DNA from: Paragorgia papillata
Taxonomy: Eukaryota; Cnidaria; Anthozoa; Scleralcyonacea; Coralliidae
Direction of reading: 5' to 3'
DNA: 64,000 nt
Assembly: GCA_035771165.1 (NCBI GenBank)
Contig: JAWNZC010000117.1
Coordinates: 1,431,175-1,495,174, forward strand
The notes under the pieces were generated by a model. That model saw only the letters and a list, made by a program, of their open reading frames with translations. It did no database searches and was not told where the DNA came from. Both the position numbers and the translations under genes were made by a program. Within the stretch, counting starts at the first letter, position 1. The number at the start of each line of letters is the position of its first letter. Shown here piece after piece: positions 30,465 through 43,600 of the stretch.

Positions 30465-31690
30465 TGTTAAGTAGCATTCTGAGCATGCGCTAATCAAAGA
30501 AGAGTCCCACAATAAGGCTGCTATATTTAGTGAATGTGTATAAAAGTGTCATTGATTTGTAGGAAGTTTGGTCCAGTGCTGTACGTGCTGTTGGCCATCA
30601 GTCTTTCCCAAAAATCCAAATTGTGATCTGCTCATCGAGAGAATAAACTCAAAATATGCTTCACGCAATGACTGAAACACTATGTATATCTACCTTCGCT
30701 ATCTCTTCTGTTAGGGAAAGACGTACGCGGTAGAGATGTGGAGGGCTTTATTTCTTCTTTAGCGACCCCTCTTATTCGAGTAGGGTGGCTTCCCCAAAGT
30801 TATATTGATCGATGGACGCTGTGTGGAAGACCCTATACATCTACCAAAACCACATGACTAAACGTTTCTCGTAATTATAAACCTTGTCCTGACTAAAACA
30901 GTAATCCTCTAATTCCAACCCAAATCCTTAAACTTAAAATTATCAAGTTTTGGTGATGCCGAAAGTTAACTAATGTTGTCTTGGTCGATGTGATAGAGTA
31001 TTACTCTACTTCCCATTGCCTCTGTGTGTTTGTGTGGCTTGGCCTTGGAGACCGATTCTGAAGTAGCATTGGTCTTCCACATACATTGCTGCAATGACTG
31101 CAGCTCTGTCTGTCTGTTTTTCATTTGTCTGTCTGTCTTTCATATTTTCTAATTTTTTTATAGAAATGTATTGACCATTGATTGAAGTGGCATAAAACGT
31201 AGACTGTTCCATTACCTGCATGCATTGGCTTGTCAAGTTTTCTGCTTAAACTGTAAGTAAAGTTATTAGCATACACATAACGATGACATAGCTTAGCCTA
31301 AAAACGTTCTTATATATTTGGTGAAAATCAGAGAAATAAGGCTTAATTTTAGGTTCGTAAATAACTTTTTATTTTCTTAAGTAAAAAGAGGTTGATTGAA
31401 TTGAATGAAAATGTTCTTCCAGCCATTTTAGGGGCCGTCGACAAATATATTTGGTCCCCAATCGCGGAATTGTTCCACGATTGTGTTGAACACCTCCCCC
31501 TCCCCCCCTATCATCGCGGACCAGTGGATATCTGAAACACACGAACGAGTATGTTGACCGTACTAATACTGCCATTTTGAGAACGAGTATACACACATAG
31601 CATAGTAATAGATGTAGACTCATGGTGTATAACGAATTATATTTAAATTCAGATTTCGTCCTAATTTTTCTTGCTATCGCGGATTCAAGA
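30465..31690. repeat. Unit D of the cassette, stem-loop (30693-30744) and zinc-finger remnant
   Basis: Contains the TATA/AATAAA-like segment (AATAAA changed here), the stem-loop, and AGCGACCC sequence. The minus finger end is SCSHCSNVCGRP at about 31105-31060, with 10 residues of the finger lost. An 84-codon minus ORF at 31623-31369 (starting MSLHLLLCYVC) is repeated almost unchanged at 57378-57124; its function is unknown. The unit ends where the satellite begins. Confidence 0.7.
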
Positions 31691-34600
31691 AGACCTTCTG
31701 TCTAAAAAGACTTTATTTAACCGTTTTTTGACCCTAACTCAAAAGTTTCAAAAGTGACGAAAATCGGTCAAAAAGTAAAGGCTAACCCCTTTACTTTTTT
31801 TTTTTTCCGGATTTTTTTTCAAAAAATCAAAAAAAATTTTTAAACTGGTTTATCTCATTAAAAATTGAATGGATTGTTCTACTTTTTTCAGTGGTTATTC
31901 CATAGTTGGTGTACTATACAATGAACTAAAATATTTAGCTTTACTTCCAAAGTTGAAAAATGGCCAAAATCGGTCAAAAAGTAAAGGCTAACCCCTTTAC
32001 TTTTTTTTTCCGAATTTTTTTCCAAAAATCAAAAACATTTTTTTTAGCCAAAATACAGCCTTCTCCTTTTCACAGAAGGTCTAAAACGACTTTATTTAAC
32101 CGTTTTTGACCCTAACTCAAAAGTGACGAAAATCGGTCAAAAAGTAAAGGCTAACCCCTTTACTTTTTTTTCTCCGGATGTTTTTCAAAAAATCCAAAAA
32201 AAATTTTAAACTGGTTTATCTCATTAAAAATTGATTGGATTGTTCTACTTTTTTCAGTGGTTATTCCATAGTTGGTGTGCTATACAATGAACTAAAATAT
32301 TTAGCCTTACTTCCAAAGTTGAAAAATGGCCAAAATCGGTCAAAAAGTTTTTTGACCGATTTTGACCATAAAAAGTAAACTGGTTTATCTCATTAAAAAT
32401 TGAATGGATTGTTTCTACTTTTTTTCAGTGGTTATTCCATAGTTGGTGTGCTATACAAACGAACTAAAAATATTTAGGCTTACTTCCAAAGTTGAAAAAT
32501 TGCCAAAATCGGTCAAAAAGTAAAGGCTAACCCCTTTACTTTTTTTTTCCGAATTTTTTTCCAAAAATCAAAAACATTTTTTTTAGCCAAAATACAGCCT
32601 TCTCCTTTCACAGAAGATCTAAAATGACTTTATTTAACCGTTTTTGACCCAAACTCAAAAGTTTCAAAAGTGACGAAAATCGGTCAAAAAGTAAAGGCTA
32701 ACCCCTTTACTTTTTTTTTATCCGGATGTTTTTCAAAAAAATCCAAAAAAAATTTTTATAAACTGGTTTATCCCATTAAAAATTGAATGGATTGTTCTAC
32801 TTTTTTCAGTGGTTATTCCATAGTTGGTGTACTATACAATGAACTAAAATATTTAGCCTTACTTCCAAAGTTGAAAAATGGCCAAAATCGGTCAAAAAGT
32901 AAAGGCTAACCCCTTTACTTTTTTTTTCCGAATTTTTTTCCAAAAATCAAAAACATTTTTTTTAGCCAAAATACAGTCCTTCTCCTTTTCACAGAAGGTC
33001 TAAAACGACTTTATTTAACCGTTTTTGACCCTAACTCTAAAGTTTCAAAAGTGACGAAAATCGGTCAAAAAGTAAAGGCTAACTAACCCCTTTACTTTTT
33101 TTTCTCCGGATGTTTTTCAAAAAATCCAAAAAAAATTTTAAACTGGTTTATCTCATTAAAAATTGATTGGATTGTTCTACTTTTTTCAGTGGTTATTCCA
33201 TAGTTGGTGTGCTATACAATGAACTAAAATATTTAGGCTTACTTCCCAAAGTTGAAAAATGGCCAAAATCGGTCAAAAAGTTTTTGACCAGATTTTGACC
33301 ATAAAAAGTAAACTTGGTTTATCTCATTAAAAATTGAATGGATTGTTCTACTTTTTTCAGTGGTTATTCCATAGTTGGTGTGCTATACAATGAACTAAAA
33401 TATTTAGGCTTACTTCCAAAGTTGAAAAATGGCCAAAATCTGTCAAAAAGTAAAGGCTAACCCCTTTACTTTTTGACCGATTTTGACCATAAAAAGTAAA
33501 CTGGTTTATCGCATTAAAAATTGAATGGATTGTTCTACTTTTTTCAGTGGTTATTCCATAGTTGGTGTGCTATACAACGAACTAAAAATATTTAGGCTTA
33601 CTTCCAAAGTTGAAAAATGGCCAAAATCGGTCAAAAAGTAAAGGCTAACCCCTTTACTTTTTTTTTCCGAATTTTTTTTCAAAAATCAAAAACATTTTTT
33701 TTAGCCAAAATACAGCCTTCTCCTTTTCACAGAAGGTCTAAAACGACTTTATTTAACCGTTTTTGACCCTAACTCAAAAGTTTCAAAAGTGACGAAAATC
33801 GGTCAAAAAGTAAAGGCTAACCCCTTTACTTTTTTTTCTCCGGATGTTTTTCAAAAAATCCAAAAAAAATTTTAAACTGGTTTATTTCATTAAAAATTGA
33901 TTGGATTGTTCTACTTTTTTCAGTGGTTATTCCATAGTTGGTGTGCTATACAACGAACTAAAATATTTAGGCTTACTTCCAAAGTTGAAAAATTGCCAAA
34001 ATCGGTCAAAAAGTAAAGGCTAACCCCTTTACTTTTTTTTTCCGAATTTTTTTCCAAAAATCAAAAACATTTTTTTTAGCCAAAATACAGCCTTCTCCTT
34101 TTCACAGAAGATCTAAAACGACTTTATTTAACCGTTTTTGACCCTAACTCAAAAGTTTCAAAAGTGACGAAAATCGGTCAAAAAGTAAAGGCTAACCCCT
34201 TTACTTTTTTTTTATCCGGATGTTTTTCAAAAAATCCAAAAAAAATTTTTAAACTGGTTTATCTCATTAAAAATTGAATGGATTGTTCTACTTTTTTCAG
34301 TGGTTATTCCATAGTTGGTGTACTATACAATGAACTAAAATATTTAGCCTTACTTCCAAAGTTGAAAAATGGCCAAAATCGGTCAAAAAGTAAAGGCTAA
34401 CCCCTTTACTTTTTTTTTCCGAATTTTTTTCCAAAAATCAAAAACATTTTTTTTAGCCAAAATACAGCCTTCTCCTTTTCACAGAAGGTCTAAAACGACT
34501 TTATTTAACCGTTTTTGACCCTAACTCTAAAGTTTCAAAAGTGACGAAAATCGGTCAAAAAGTAAAGGCTAACTAACCCCTTTACTTTTTTTTCTCCGGA

Positions 34601-36004
34601 TGTTTTTCAAAAAATCCAAAAAAATTTTTAAACTGGTTTATCTCATTAAAAATTGATTGGATTGTTCTACTTTTTTCAGTGGTTATTCCATAGTTGGTGT
34701 GCTATACAATGAACTAAAATATTTAGGCTTACTTCCAAAGTTGAAAAATGGCCAAAATCGGTCAAAAAGTTTTTGACCGATTTTGACCATAAAAAGTAAA
34801 CTGGTTTATCTCATTAAAAATTGAATGGATTGTTCTACTTTTTTCAGTGGTTATTCCATAGTTGGTGTGCTATACAATGAACTAAAATATTTAGGCTTAC
34901 TTCCAAAGTTGAAAAATGGCCAAAATCTGTCAAAAAGTAAAGGCTAACCCCTTTACTTTTTGACCGATTTTGACCATAAAAAGTAAACTGGTTTATCGCA
35001 TTAAAAATTGAATGGATTGTTCTACTTTTTTCAGTGGTTATTCCATAGTTGGTGTGCTATACAACGAACTAAAATATTTAGGCTTACTTCCAAAGTTGAA
35101 AAATGGCCAAAATCGGTCAAAAAGTAAAGGCTAACCCCTTTACTTTTTTTTTATCCGGATGTTTTCAAAAAATCCAAAAAAAAATTTTAACTGGTTTATC
35201 TCATTAAAAATTGATTGGATTGTTCTACTTTTTTCAGTGGTTATTCCATAGTTGGTGTGCTATACAATGAACTAAAATATTTATCCTTACTTCCAAAGTT
35301 GAAAAATGGCCAAAATCGGTAAAGAAGTAAAGGCTAACCCCTTTACTTTTTTTTCTCCGGATGTTTTTCAAAAAATCCAAAAAAAATTTTAAACTGGTTT
35401 ATCTAACTCAAAAGTTTCAAAAGTGACGAAAATCGGTCAAAAAGTAAAGGCTAACCCCTTTACTTTTTTTTTCCGAATTTTTTTCCAAAAATCAAAAACA
35501 TTTTTTTTAGCCAAAATACAGCCTTCTCCTTTTCACAGAAGGTCTAAAACGACTTTATTTAACCGTTTTTGACCCTAACTCAAAAGTTTCAAAAGTGACG
35601 AAAATCGGTCAAAAAGTAAAGGCTAACCCCTTTACTTTTTTTTTCCGGATTTTTTTCAAAAAATCAAAAACATTTTTTTTAGCCAAAATACAGCCTTCTC
35701 CTTTTCACAGAAGGTCTAAAACGACTTTATTTAACCGTTTTTGACCCTAACTCAAAAGTTTCAAAAGTGACGAAAATCGGTCAAAAAGTAAAGGCTAACC
35801 CCTTTACTTTTTTTTTCCGGATTTTTTTCAAAAAATCAAAAAAAAAATTTAAACTGGTTTATCTCATTAAAAATTGAATGGATTGTTCTACTTTTTTCAG
35901 TGGTTATTCCATAGTTGGTGTACTATACAATGAACTAAAATATTTAGGCTTACTTCCAAAGTTGAAAAATGGCCAAAATCGGTCAAAAAGTAAAGGCTAA
36001 CCCC
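31691..36004. repeat. Satellite array, block 1
   Basis: Two modules alternate. Module A (about 165-175 bp) reads AGCCAAAATACAGCCTTCTC ... AACCGTTTTTGACCC ... AAAATCGGTCAAAAAGTAAA ... CCGAATTTTTTTCC. Module B (about 202 bp) reads AAACTGGTTTATCTCATTAA ... TTTTTTCAGTGGTTATTCC ... TTGGTGTGCTATACAATGAA ... and the same AAAATCGGTCAAAAAGTAAA core. Variant markers (TTTATCCGGATG at 32720 and 34205; AACTCTAAAGTTTC at 33030 and 34525) show a higher-order unit of about 1.49 kb. There are no genes. Confidence 0.95.
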
Positions 36005-36610
36005 AAAGTGATCTTAATCTCTTCTGGAAAATCCTAAAAAAATCCTCAGATGATATTGATACTGAGGCAAATTCTGAAAATTCACCCAAAGAAAATGAAT
36101 GGTTTTCACATTTTGAACAACTACATTGTGAACACCAACTATCAAAAGAACAAGAAGAAATTACTAAAACTTTAAAACAAAAGGAAATCTCAAAAAATCT
36201 CCTCAATGAACTTGATACAGAAATAACTGTCGAAGAAATAATGAAAGCAGCTAAGAAAATTAAGTCGAAAAAAGCTGCATATTCTGACAGAATTAACAAC
36301 GAAATGTTAAAATTTAGTGTTAATATCCTTGCCAATGGCTTTACCAAAACATTCAACACGATATTGAAGTCTGGAAACTTCCCAAGCTCATGGTGCGAGG
36401 GACTTATCTCACCAATTTTTTAAATCAGGAAATAAATTAGACACAAATAATTATCGAGGAATATGTGTATCAAGCTCATTAGGAAAATTCTTCTGCTCTA
36501 TCTTTAACGACAGACTGATGAACTTTTCAAAATCTAAGAAACTTTTACACCCTTCTCAAATTGGATTTATACCAGGCAATAGAACTGCCGACCATATCTT
36601 TACTTTGAAA
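36005..36610 (+). mobile_element. LINE reverse-transcriptase fragment embedded in satellite, copy 1
   Basis: Encodes the N-terminal RT region: NELDTEITVEEIMKAAKKIK, SDRINNEMLKF, NFPSSWCEGLISPIF, NNYRGICVSSSLGKFF, PSQIGFIPGNRTADHIF. One extra T in a T-run near 36420 shifts the frame. Catalytic YADD is absent; both ends stop abruptly at satellite. The right end joins at TCCAAAGTTGAAAA, shared with module B. Confidence 0.85.
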
Positions 36611-39600
36611 ACTCCAAAGTTGAAAAATGGCCAAAATCGGTCAAAAAGTAAAGGCTAACCCCTTTACTTTTTTTTTCCGAATTTTTTTCCAAAAATCAAA
36701 AACATTTTTTTTAGCCAAAATACAGCCTTCTCCTTTTCACAGAAGGTTTAAAACGACTTTATTTAACCGTTTTTGACCCAAACTGAAAAGTTTCCAAAGT
36801 GACCAAAATCGGTCAAAAAGTAAAGGCTAACCCCTTTACTTTTTTTTCCGGATTTTTTTCAAAAAATCAAAAAAAATTTTTAAACTGGTTTATCTCATTA
36901 AAAATTGAATGGATTGTTCTACTTGTTTCAGTGGTTATTCCATAGTTGGTGTACTATACAATGAACTAAAATATTTAGCCTTACTTCCAAAGTTGAAAAA
37001 TGGCCAAAATCGGTCAAAAAGTAAAGGCTAACCCCTTTACTTTTTTTTTCCGGATTTTTTTCAAAAAATCAAAAAAAAATTTTAAACTGGTTTATCTCAT
37101 TAAAAATTGAATGGATTGTTCTACTTTTTTCAGTGGTTATTCCATAGTTGGTGTGCTATACAATGAACTAAAATATTTAGGCTTACTTCCAAAGTTGAAA
37201 AATGGCCAAAATCGGTCAAAAAGTAAAGGCTAACCCCTTAATTTTTTTTTTCCGAATTTTTTTTAGCCAAAATACAGCCTTCTCCTTTTCACAGAATGTC
37301 TAAAACGACTTTATTTAACCGTTTTTGACCCTAACTCAAAAGTTTCAAAAGTGACGAAAATCGGTCAAAAAGTAAAGGCTAACCCCTTTACTTTTTTTTT
37401 CCGAATTTTTTTCCAAAAATCAAAAACATTTTTTTTAGCCAAAATACAGCCTTCTCCTTTTCACAGAAGGTTTAAAACGACTTTATTTAACCGTTTTTGA
37501 CCCAAACTGAAAAGTTTCAAAAGTGACCAAAATCGGTCAAAAAGTAAAGGCTAACCCCTTTACTTTTTTTTTCCGGATTTTTTTCAAAAAATCAAAAAAA
37601 AATTTTAAACTGGTTTATCTTATTAAAAATTGAATGGATTGTTCTACTTTTTTCAGTGGTTATTCCATAGTTGGTGTGCTATAGAATGAACTAAAATATT
37701 TAGGCTTACTTCCAAAGTTGAAAAATGGCCAAAATCGGTCAAAAAGTAAAGGCTAACCCCTTTACTTTTTTTTTCCGGATTTTTTTCAAAAAATCAAAAA
37801 AAAATTTTAAACTGGTTTATCTCATTAAAAATTGAATGGATTGTTCTACTTTTTTCAGTGGTTATTCCATAGTTGGTGTGCTATAACAATGAACTAAAAT
37901 ATTTAGGCTTACTTCCAAAGTTGAAAAATGGCCAAAATCGGTCAAAAAGTAAAGGCTAACTTTACTTTTTTTTTCCGAATTTTTTTCCAAAAATCAAAAA
38001 ACATTTTTTTTAGCCAAAATACAGCCTTCTCCTTTTCACAGAATGTCTAAAACGACTTTATTTAACCGTTTTTGACCCTAACTCAAAAGTTTCAAAAGTG
38101 ACGAAAATCGGTCAAAAAGTAAAGGCTAACCCCTTTACTTTTTTTTTCCGAATTTTTTTCCAAAAATCAAAAAAAAATTTTAAACTGGTTTATCTCATTA
38201 AAAATTGAATGGATTGTTCTACTTTTTTCAGTGGTTATTCCATAGTTTGGTGTACTATACAATGAACTAAAATATTTAGCCTTACTTCCAAAGTTGAAAA
38301 ATGGCCAAAATCGGTCAAAAAGTAAAGGCTAACCCCTTTACTTTTTTTTTCCGGATTTTTTTCAAAAAATCAAAAAAAAGTTTTAAACTGGTTTATCTCA
38401 TTAAAAATTGAATGGATTGTTCTACTTTTTTCAGTGGTTATTCCATAGTTGGTGTGCTATAGAATGAACTAAAATATTTAGGCTTACTTCCAAAGTTGAA
38501 AAATGGCCAAAATCGGTCAAAAAGTAAAGGCTAACCCCTTTACTTTTTTTTCCGGATTTTTTTCAAAAAATCAAAAAAAAATTTTAAACTGGTTTATCTC
38601 ATTAAAAATTGAATGGATTGTTCTACTTTTTTCAGTGGTTATTCCATAGTTGGTGTGCTATACAATGAACTAAAATATTTAGGCTTACTTCCAAAGTTTG
38701 AAAAATGGCCAAAATCGGTCCAAAAAAGTAAAGGCTAACTTTTTTTTTCCGAATTTTTTTCCAAAAATCAAAACATTTTTTTTAGCCAAAATACAGCCTT
38801 CTCCTTTTCACAGAATGTCTAAAACGACTTTATTTAACCGTTTTTGACCCTAACTCAAAAGTTTCAAAAGTGACGAAAATCGGTCAAAAAGTAAAGGCTA
38901 ACTTTTTTTTTCCGAATTTTTTTCCAAAAATCAAAAACATTTTCTTTAGCCAAAATACAGCCTTCTCCTTTTCACAGAATGTCTAAAACGACTTTATTTA
39001 ACCGTTTTTGACCCTAACTCAAAAGTTTCAAAAGTGACGAAAATCGGTCAAAAAGTAAAGGCTAACCCCTTTACTTTTTTTTTCCGAATTTTTTTCCAAA
39101 AATCAAAAAAAAATTTTAAACTGGTTTATCTCATTAAAAATTGAATGGATTGTTCTACTTTTTTCAGTGGTTATTCCATAGTTGGTGTACTATACAATGA
39201 ACTAAAATATTTAGCCTTACTTCCAAAGTTGAAAAATGGCCAAAATCGGTCAAAAAGTAAAGGCTAACCCCTTTACTTTTTTTTTTTCCGGATTTTTTTT
39301 CAAAAAATCAAAAAAAAGTTTTAAACTGGTTTATCTCATTTAAAAATTGAATGGATTGTTCTACTTTTTTTCAGTGGTTATTCCATAGTTGGTGTGCTAT
39401 ACAATGAACTAAAATATTTAGGCTTACTTTCCAAAGTTTGAAAAATGGCCAAAATCGGTCAAAAAGTAAAGGCTAACCCCTTTAATTTTTTTTTTTCCGA
39501 ATTTTTTTTAGCCAAAATACAGCCTTCTCCTTTTCACAGAATGTCTAAAACGACTTTATTTAACCGTTTTTGACCCTAACTCAAAAGTTTCAAAAGTGAC

Positions 39601-42600
39601 GAAAATCGGTCAAAAAGTAAAGGCTAACCCCTTTACTTTTTTTTTCCGAATTTTTTTCCAAAAATCAAAAACATTTTTTTTAGCCAAAATACAGCCTTCT
39701 CCTTTTCACAGAAGGTTTAAAACGACTTTATTTAACCGTTTTTGACCCAAACTGAAAAGTTTCAAAAGTGACCAAAATCGGTCAAAAAGTAAAGGCTAAC
39801 CCCTTTACTTTTTTTTTCCGGATTTTTTTCAAAAAATCAAAAAAAAATTTTAAACTGGTTTATCTCATTAAAAATTGAATGGATTGTTCTACTTTTTTCA
39901 GTGGTTATTCCATAGTTGGTGTGCTATACAATGAACTAAAATATTTAGGCTTACTTCCAAAGTTGAAAAATGACCAAAATCGGTCAAAAAGTAAAGGCTA
40001 ACCCCTTTACTTTTTTTTTTCCGGATTTTTTTCAAAAAATCAAAAAAAAATTTTAAACTGGTTTATCTCATTAAAAATTGAATGGATTGTTCTACTTTTT
40101 TCAGTGGTTATTCCATAGTTGGTGTGCTATACAATGAACTAAAATATTTAGGCTTACTTCCAAAGTTGAAAAATGGCCAAAATCGGTCAAAAAGTAAAGG
40201 CTAACCCCTTAATTTTTTTTTTCCGAATTTTTTTTAGCCAAAATACAGCCTTCTCCTTTTCACAGAATGTCTAAAACGACTTTATTTAACCGTTTTTGAC
40301 CCTAACTCAAAAGTTTCAAAAGTGACGAAAATCGGTCAAAAAGTAAAGGCTAACCCCTTTACTTTTTTTTTCCGAATTTTTTTCCAAAAATCAAAAACAT
40401 TTTTTTTAGCCAAAATACAGCCTTCTCCTTTTCACAGAAGGTTTAAAACGACTTTATTTAACCGTTTTTGACCCAAACTGAAAAGTTTCAAAAGTGACCA
40501 AAATCGGTCAAAAAGTAAAGGCTAACCCCTTTACTTTTTTTTTCCGGATTTTTTTCAAAAAATCAAAAAAAAATTTTAAACTGGTTTATCTCATTAAAAA
40601 TTGAATGGATTGTTCTACTTTTTTCAGTGGTTATTCCATAGTTGGTGTGCTATACAATGAACTAAAATATTTAGGCTTACTTCCAAAGTTGAAAAATGAC
40701 CAAAATCGGTCAAAAAGTAAAGGCTAACCCCTTTACTTTTTTTTTCCGGATTTTTTTCAAAAAATCAAAAAAAAATTTTAAACTGGTTTATCTCATTAAA
40801 AATTGAATGGATTGTTCTACTTTTTTCAGTGGTTATTCCATAGTTGGTGTGCTATACAATGAACTAAAATATTTAGGCTTACTTCCAAAGTTGAAAAATG
40901 GCCAAAATCGGTCAAAAAGTAAAGGCTAACTTTTTTTTTCCGAATTTTTTTCCAAAAATCAAAAACATTTTTTTTAGCCAAAATACAGCCTTCTCCTTTT
41001 CACAGAATGTCTAAAACGACTTTATTTAACCGTTTTTGACCCTAACTCAAAAGTTTCAAAAGTGACGAAAATCGGTCAAAAAGTAAAGGCTAACCCCTTT
41101 ACTTTTTTTTTCCGAATTTTTTTCCAAAAATCAAAAAAAAATTTTAAACTGGTTTATCTCATTAAAAATTGAATGGATTGTTCTACTTTTTTCAGTGGTT
41201 ATTCCATAGTTGGTGTACTATACAATGAACTAAAATATTTAGCCTTACTTCCAAAGTTGAAAAATGGCCAAAATCGGTCAAAAAGTAAAGGCTAACCCCT
41301 TTACTTTTTTTTTCCGGATTTTTTTCAAAAAATCAAAAAAAAGTTTTAAACTGGTTTATCTCATTAAAAATTGAATGGATTGTTCTACTTTTTTCAGTGG
41401 TTATTCCATAGTTGGTGTGCTATAGAATGAACTAAAATATTTAGGCTTACTTCCAAAGTTGAAAAATGGCCAAAATCGGTCAAAAAGTAAAGGCTAACCC
41501 CTTTACTTTTTTTTTCCGGATTTTTTTCAAAAAATCAAAAAAAAATTTTAAACTGGTTTATCTCATTAAAAATTGAATGGATTGTTCTACTTTTTTCAGT
41601 GGTTATTCCATAGTTGGTGTGCTATACAATGAACTAAAATATTTAGGCTTACTTCCAAAGTTGAAAAATGGCCAAAATCGGTCAAAAAGTAAAGGCTAAC
41701 TTTTTTTTTCCGAATTTTTTTCCAAAAATCAAAAACATTTTTTTTAGCCAAAATACAGCCTTCTCCTTTTCACAGAATGTCTAAAACGACTTTATTTAAC
41801 CGTTTTTGACCCTAACTCAAAAGTTTCAAAAGTGACGAAAATCGGTCAAAAAGTAAAGGCTAACTTTTTTTTTTTCCGAATTTTTTCCAAAAATCAAAAA
41901 CATTTTTTTTAGCCAAAATACAGCCTTCTCCTTTTCACAGAATGTCTAAAACGACTTTATTTAACCGTTTTTTACCCTAACTCAAAAGTTTCAAAAGTGA
42001 CGAAAATCGGTCAAAAAGTAAAGGCTAACCCCTTTACTTTTTTTTTCCGAATTTTTTTCAAAAAATCAAAAAAAATTTTTAAACTGGTTTATCTCATTAA
42101 AAATTGAATGGATTGTTCTACTTTTTTCAGTGGTTATTCCATAGTTGGTGTACTATACAATGAACTAAAATATTTAGCCTTACTTCCAAAGTTGAAAAAT
42201 GGCCAAAATCGGTCAAAAAGTAAAGGCTAACCCCTTTACTTTTTTTTTTCCGGATTTTTTTCAAAAAATCAAAAAAAAGTTTTAAACTGGTTTATCTCAT
42301 TAAAAATTGAATGGATTGTTCTACTTTTTTCAGTGGTTATTCCATAGTTGGTGTGCTATACAATGAACTAAAATATTTAGGCTTACTTCCAAAGTTGAAA
42401 AATGGCCAAAATCGGTCAAAAAGTAAAGGCTAACCCCCTTTACTTTTTTTTTCCGGATTTTTTTCAAAAAATCAAAAAAAAAGTTTTAAACTCGTTTATC
42501 TCATTAAAAATTGAATGGATTGTTCTACTTTTTTCAGTGGTTATTCCATAGTTGGTGTGCTATAGAATGAACTAAATATTTAGGCTTACTTCCAAAGTTG

Positions 42601-43600
42601 AAAAATGGCCAAAATCGGTCAAAAAGTAAAGGCTAACCCCTTTACTTTTTTTTTCCGGATTTTTTTCAAAAAATCAAAAAAAAATTTTAAACTGGTTTAT
42701 CTCATTAAAAATTGAATGGATTGTTCTACTTTTTTCAGTGGTTATTCCATAGTTGGTGTGCTATACAATGAACTAAAATATTTAGGCTTACTTCCAAAGT
42801 TGAAAAATGGCCAAAATCGGTCAAAAAGTAAAGGCTAACTTTTTTTTTCCGAATTTTTTTCCAAAAATCAAAAACATTTTTTTTAGCCAAAATACAGCCT
42901 TCTCCTTTTCACAGAATGTCTAAAACGACTTTATTTAACCGTTTTTGACCCTAACTCAAAAGTTTCAAAAGTGACGAAAATCGGTCAAAAAGTAAAGGCT
43001 AACTTTTTTTTTCCGAATTTTTTTCCAAAAATCAAAAACATTTTTTTTAGCCAAAATACAGCCTTCTCCTTTTCACAGAATGTCTAAAACGACTTTATTT
43101 AACCGTTTTTGACCCTAACTCAAAAGTTTCAAAAGTGACGAAAATCGGTCAAAAAGTAAAGGCTAACCCCTTTACTTTTTTTTTCCGAATTTTTTTCCAA
43201 AAAATCAAAAAAAATTTTAAACTGGTTTATCTCATTAAAAATTGAATGGATTGTTCTACTTTTTTCAGTGGTTATTCCATTGTTGGTGTACTATACAATG
43301 AACTAAAATATTTAGCCTTACTTCCAAAGTTGAAAAATGGCCAAAATCGGTCAAAAAGTAAAGGCTAACCCCTTTACTTTTTTTTTCCGGATTTTTTTCA
43401 AAAAATCAAAAAAAAATTTTAAACTGGTTTATCTCATTAAAAATTGAATGGATTGTTCTACTTTTTTCAGTGGTTATACCATAGTTGGTGTGCTATACAA
43501 TGAACTAAAATATTTAGCCTTACTTCCAAAGTTGAAAAATGGCCAAAATCGGTCAAAAAGTAAAGGCTAACCCCCTTAATTTTTTTTTTCCGAATTTTTT
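36611..43600. repeat. Satellite array, block 2, homogeneous
   Basis: Modules A and B in runs such as A'-A-B-B. A short A' variant (CCGAATTTTTTTTAGCCAAAA) recurs at about 37250, 39500, 40226 and 43585, and the step from 39500 to 40226 gives a higher-order period of about 726 bp. Copies are nearly identical, indicating recent amplification or homogenisation. Confidence 0.95.

Noticed and set aside
31369..31623. 84-codon minus ORF conserved at 57124-57378
   Set aside because: Not called as a gene: the two copies lie in one recent duplication, the composition includes a Gly run from a C-rich tract, and no family is recognised. It is mentioned within unit D only.
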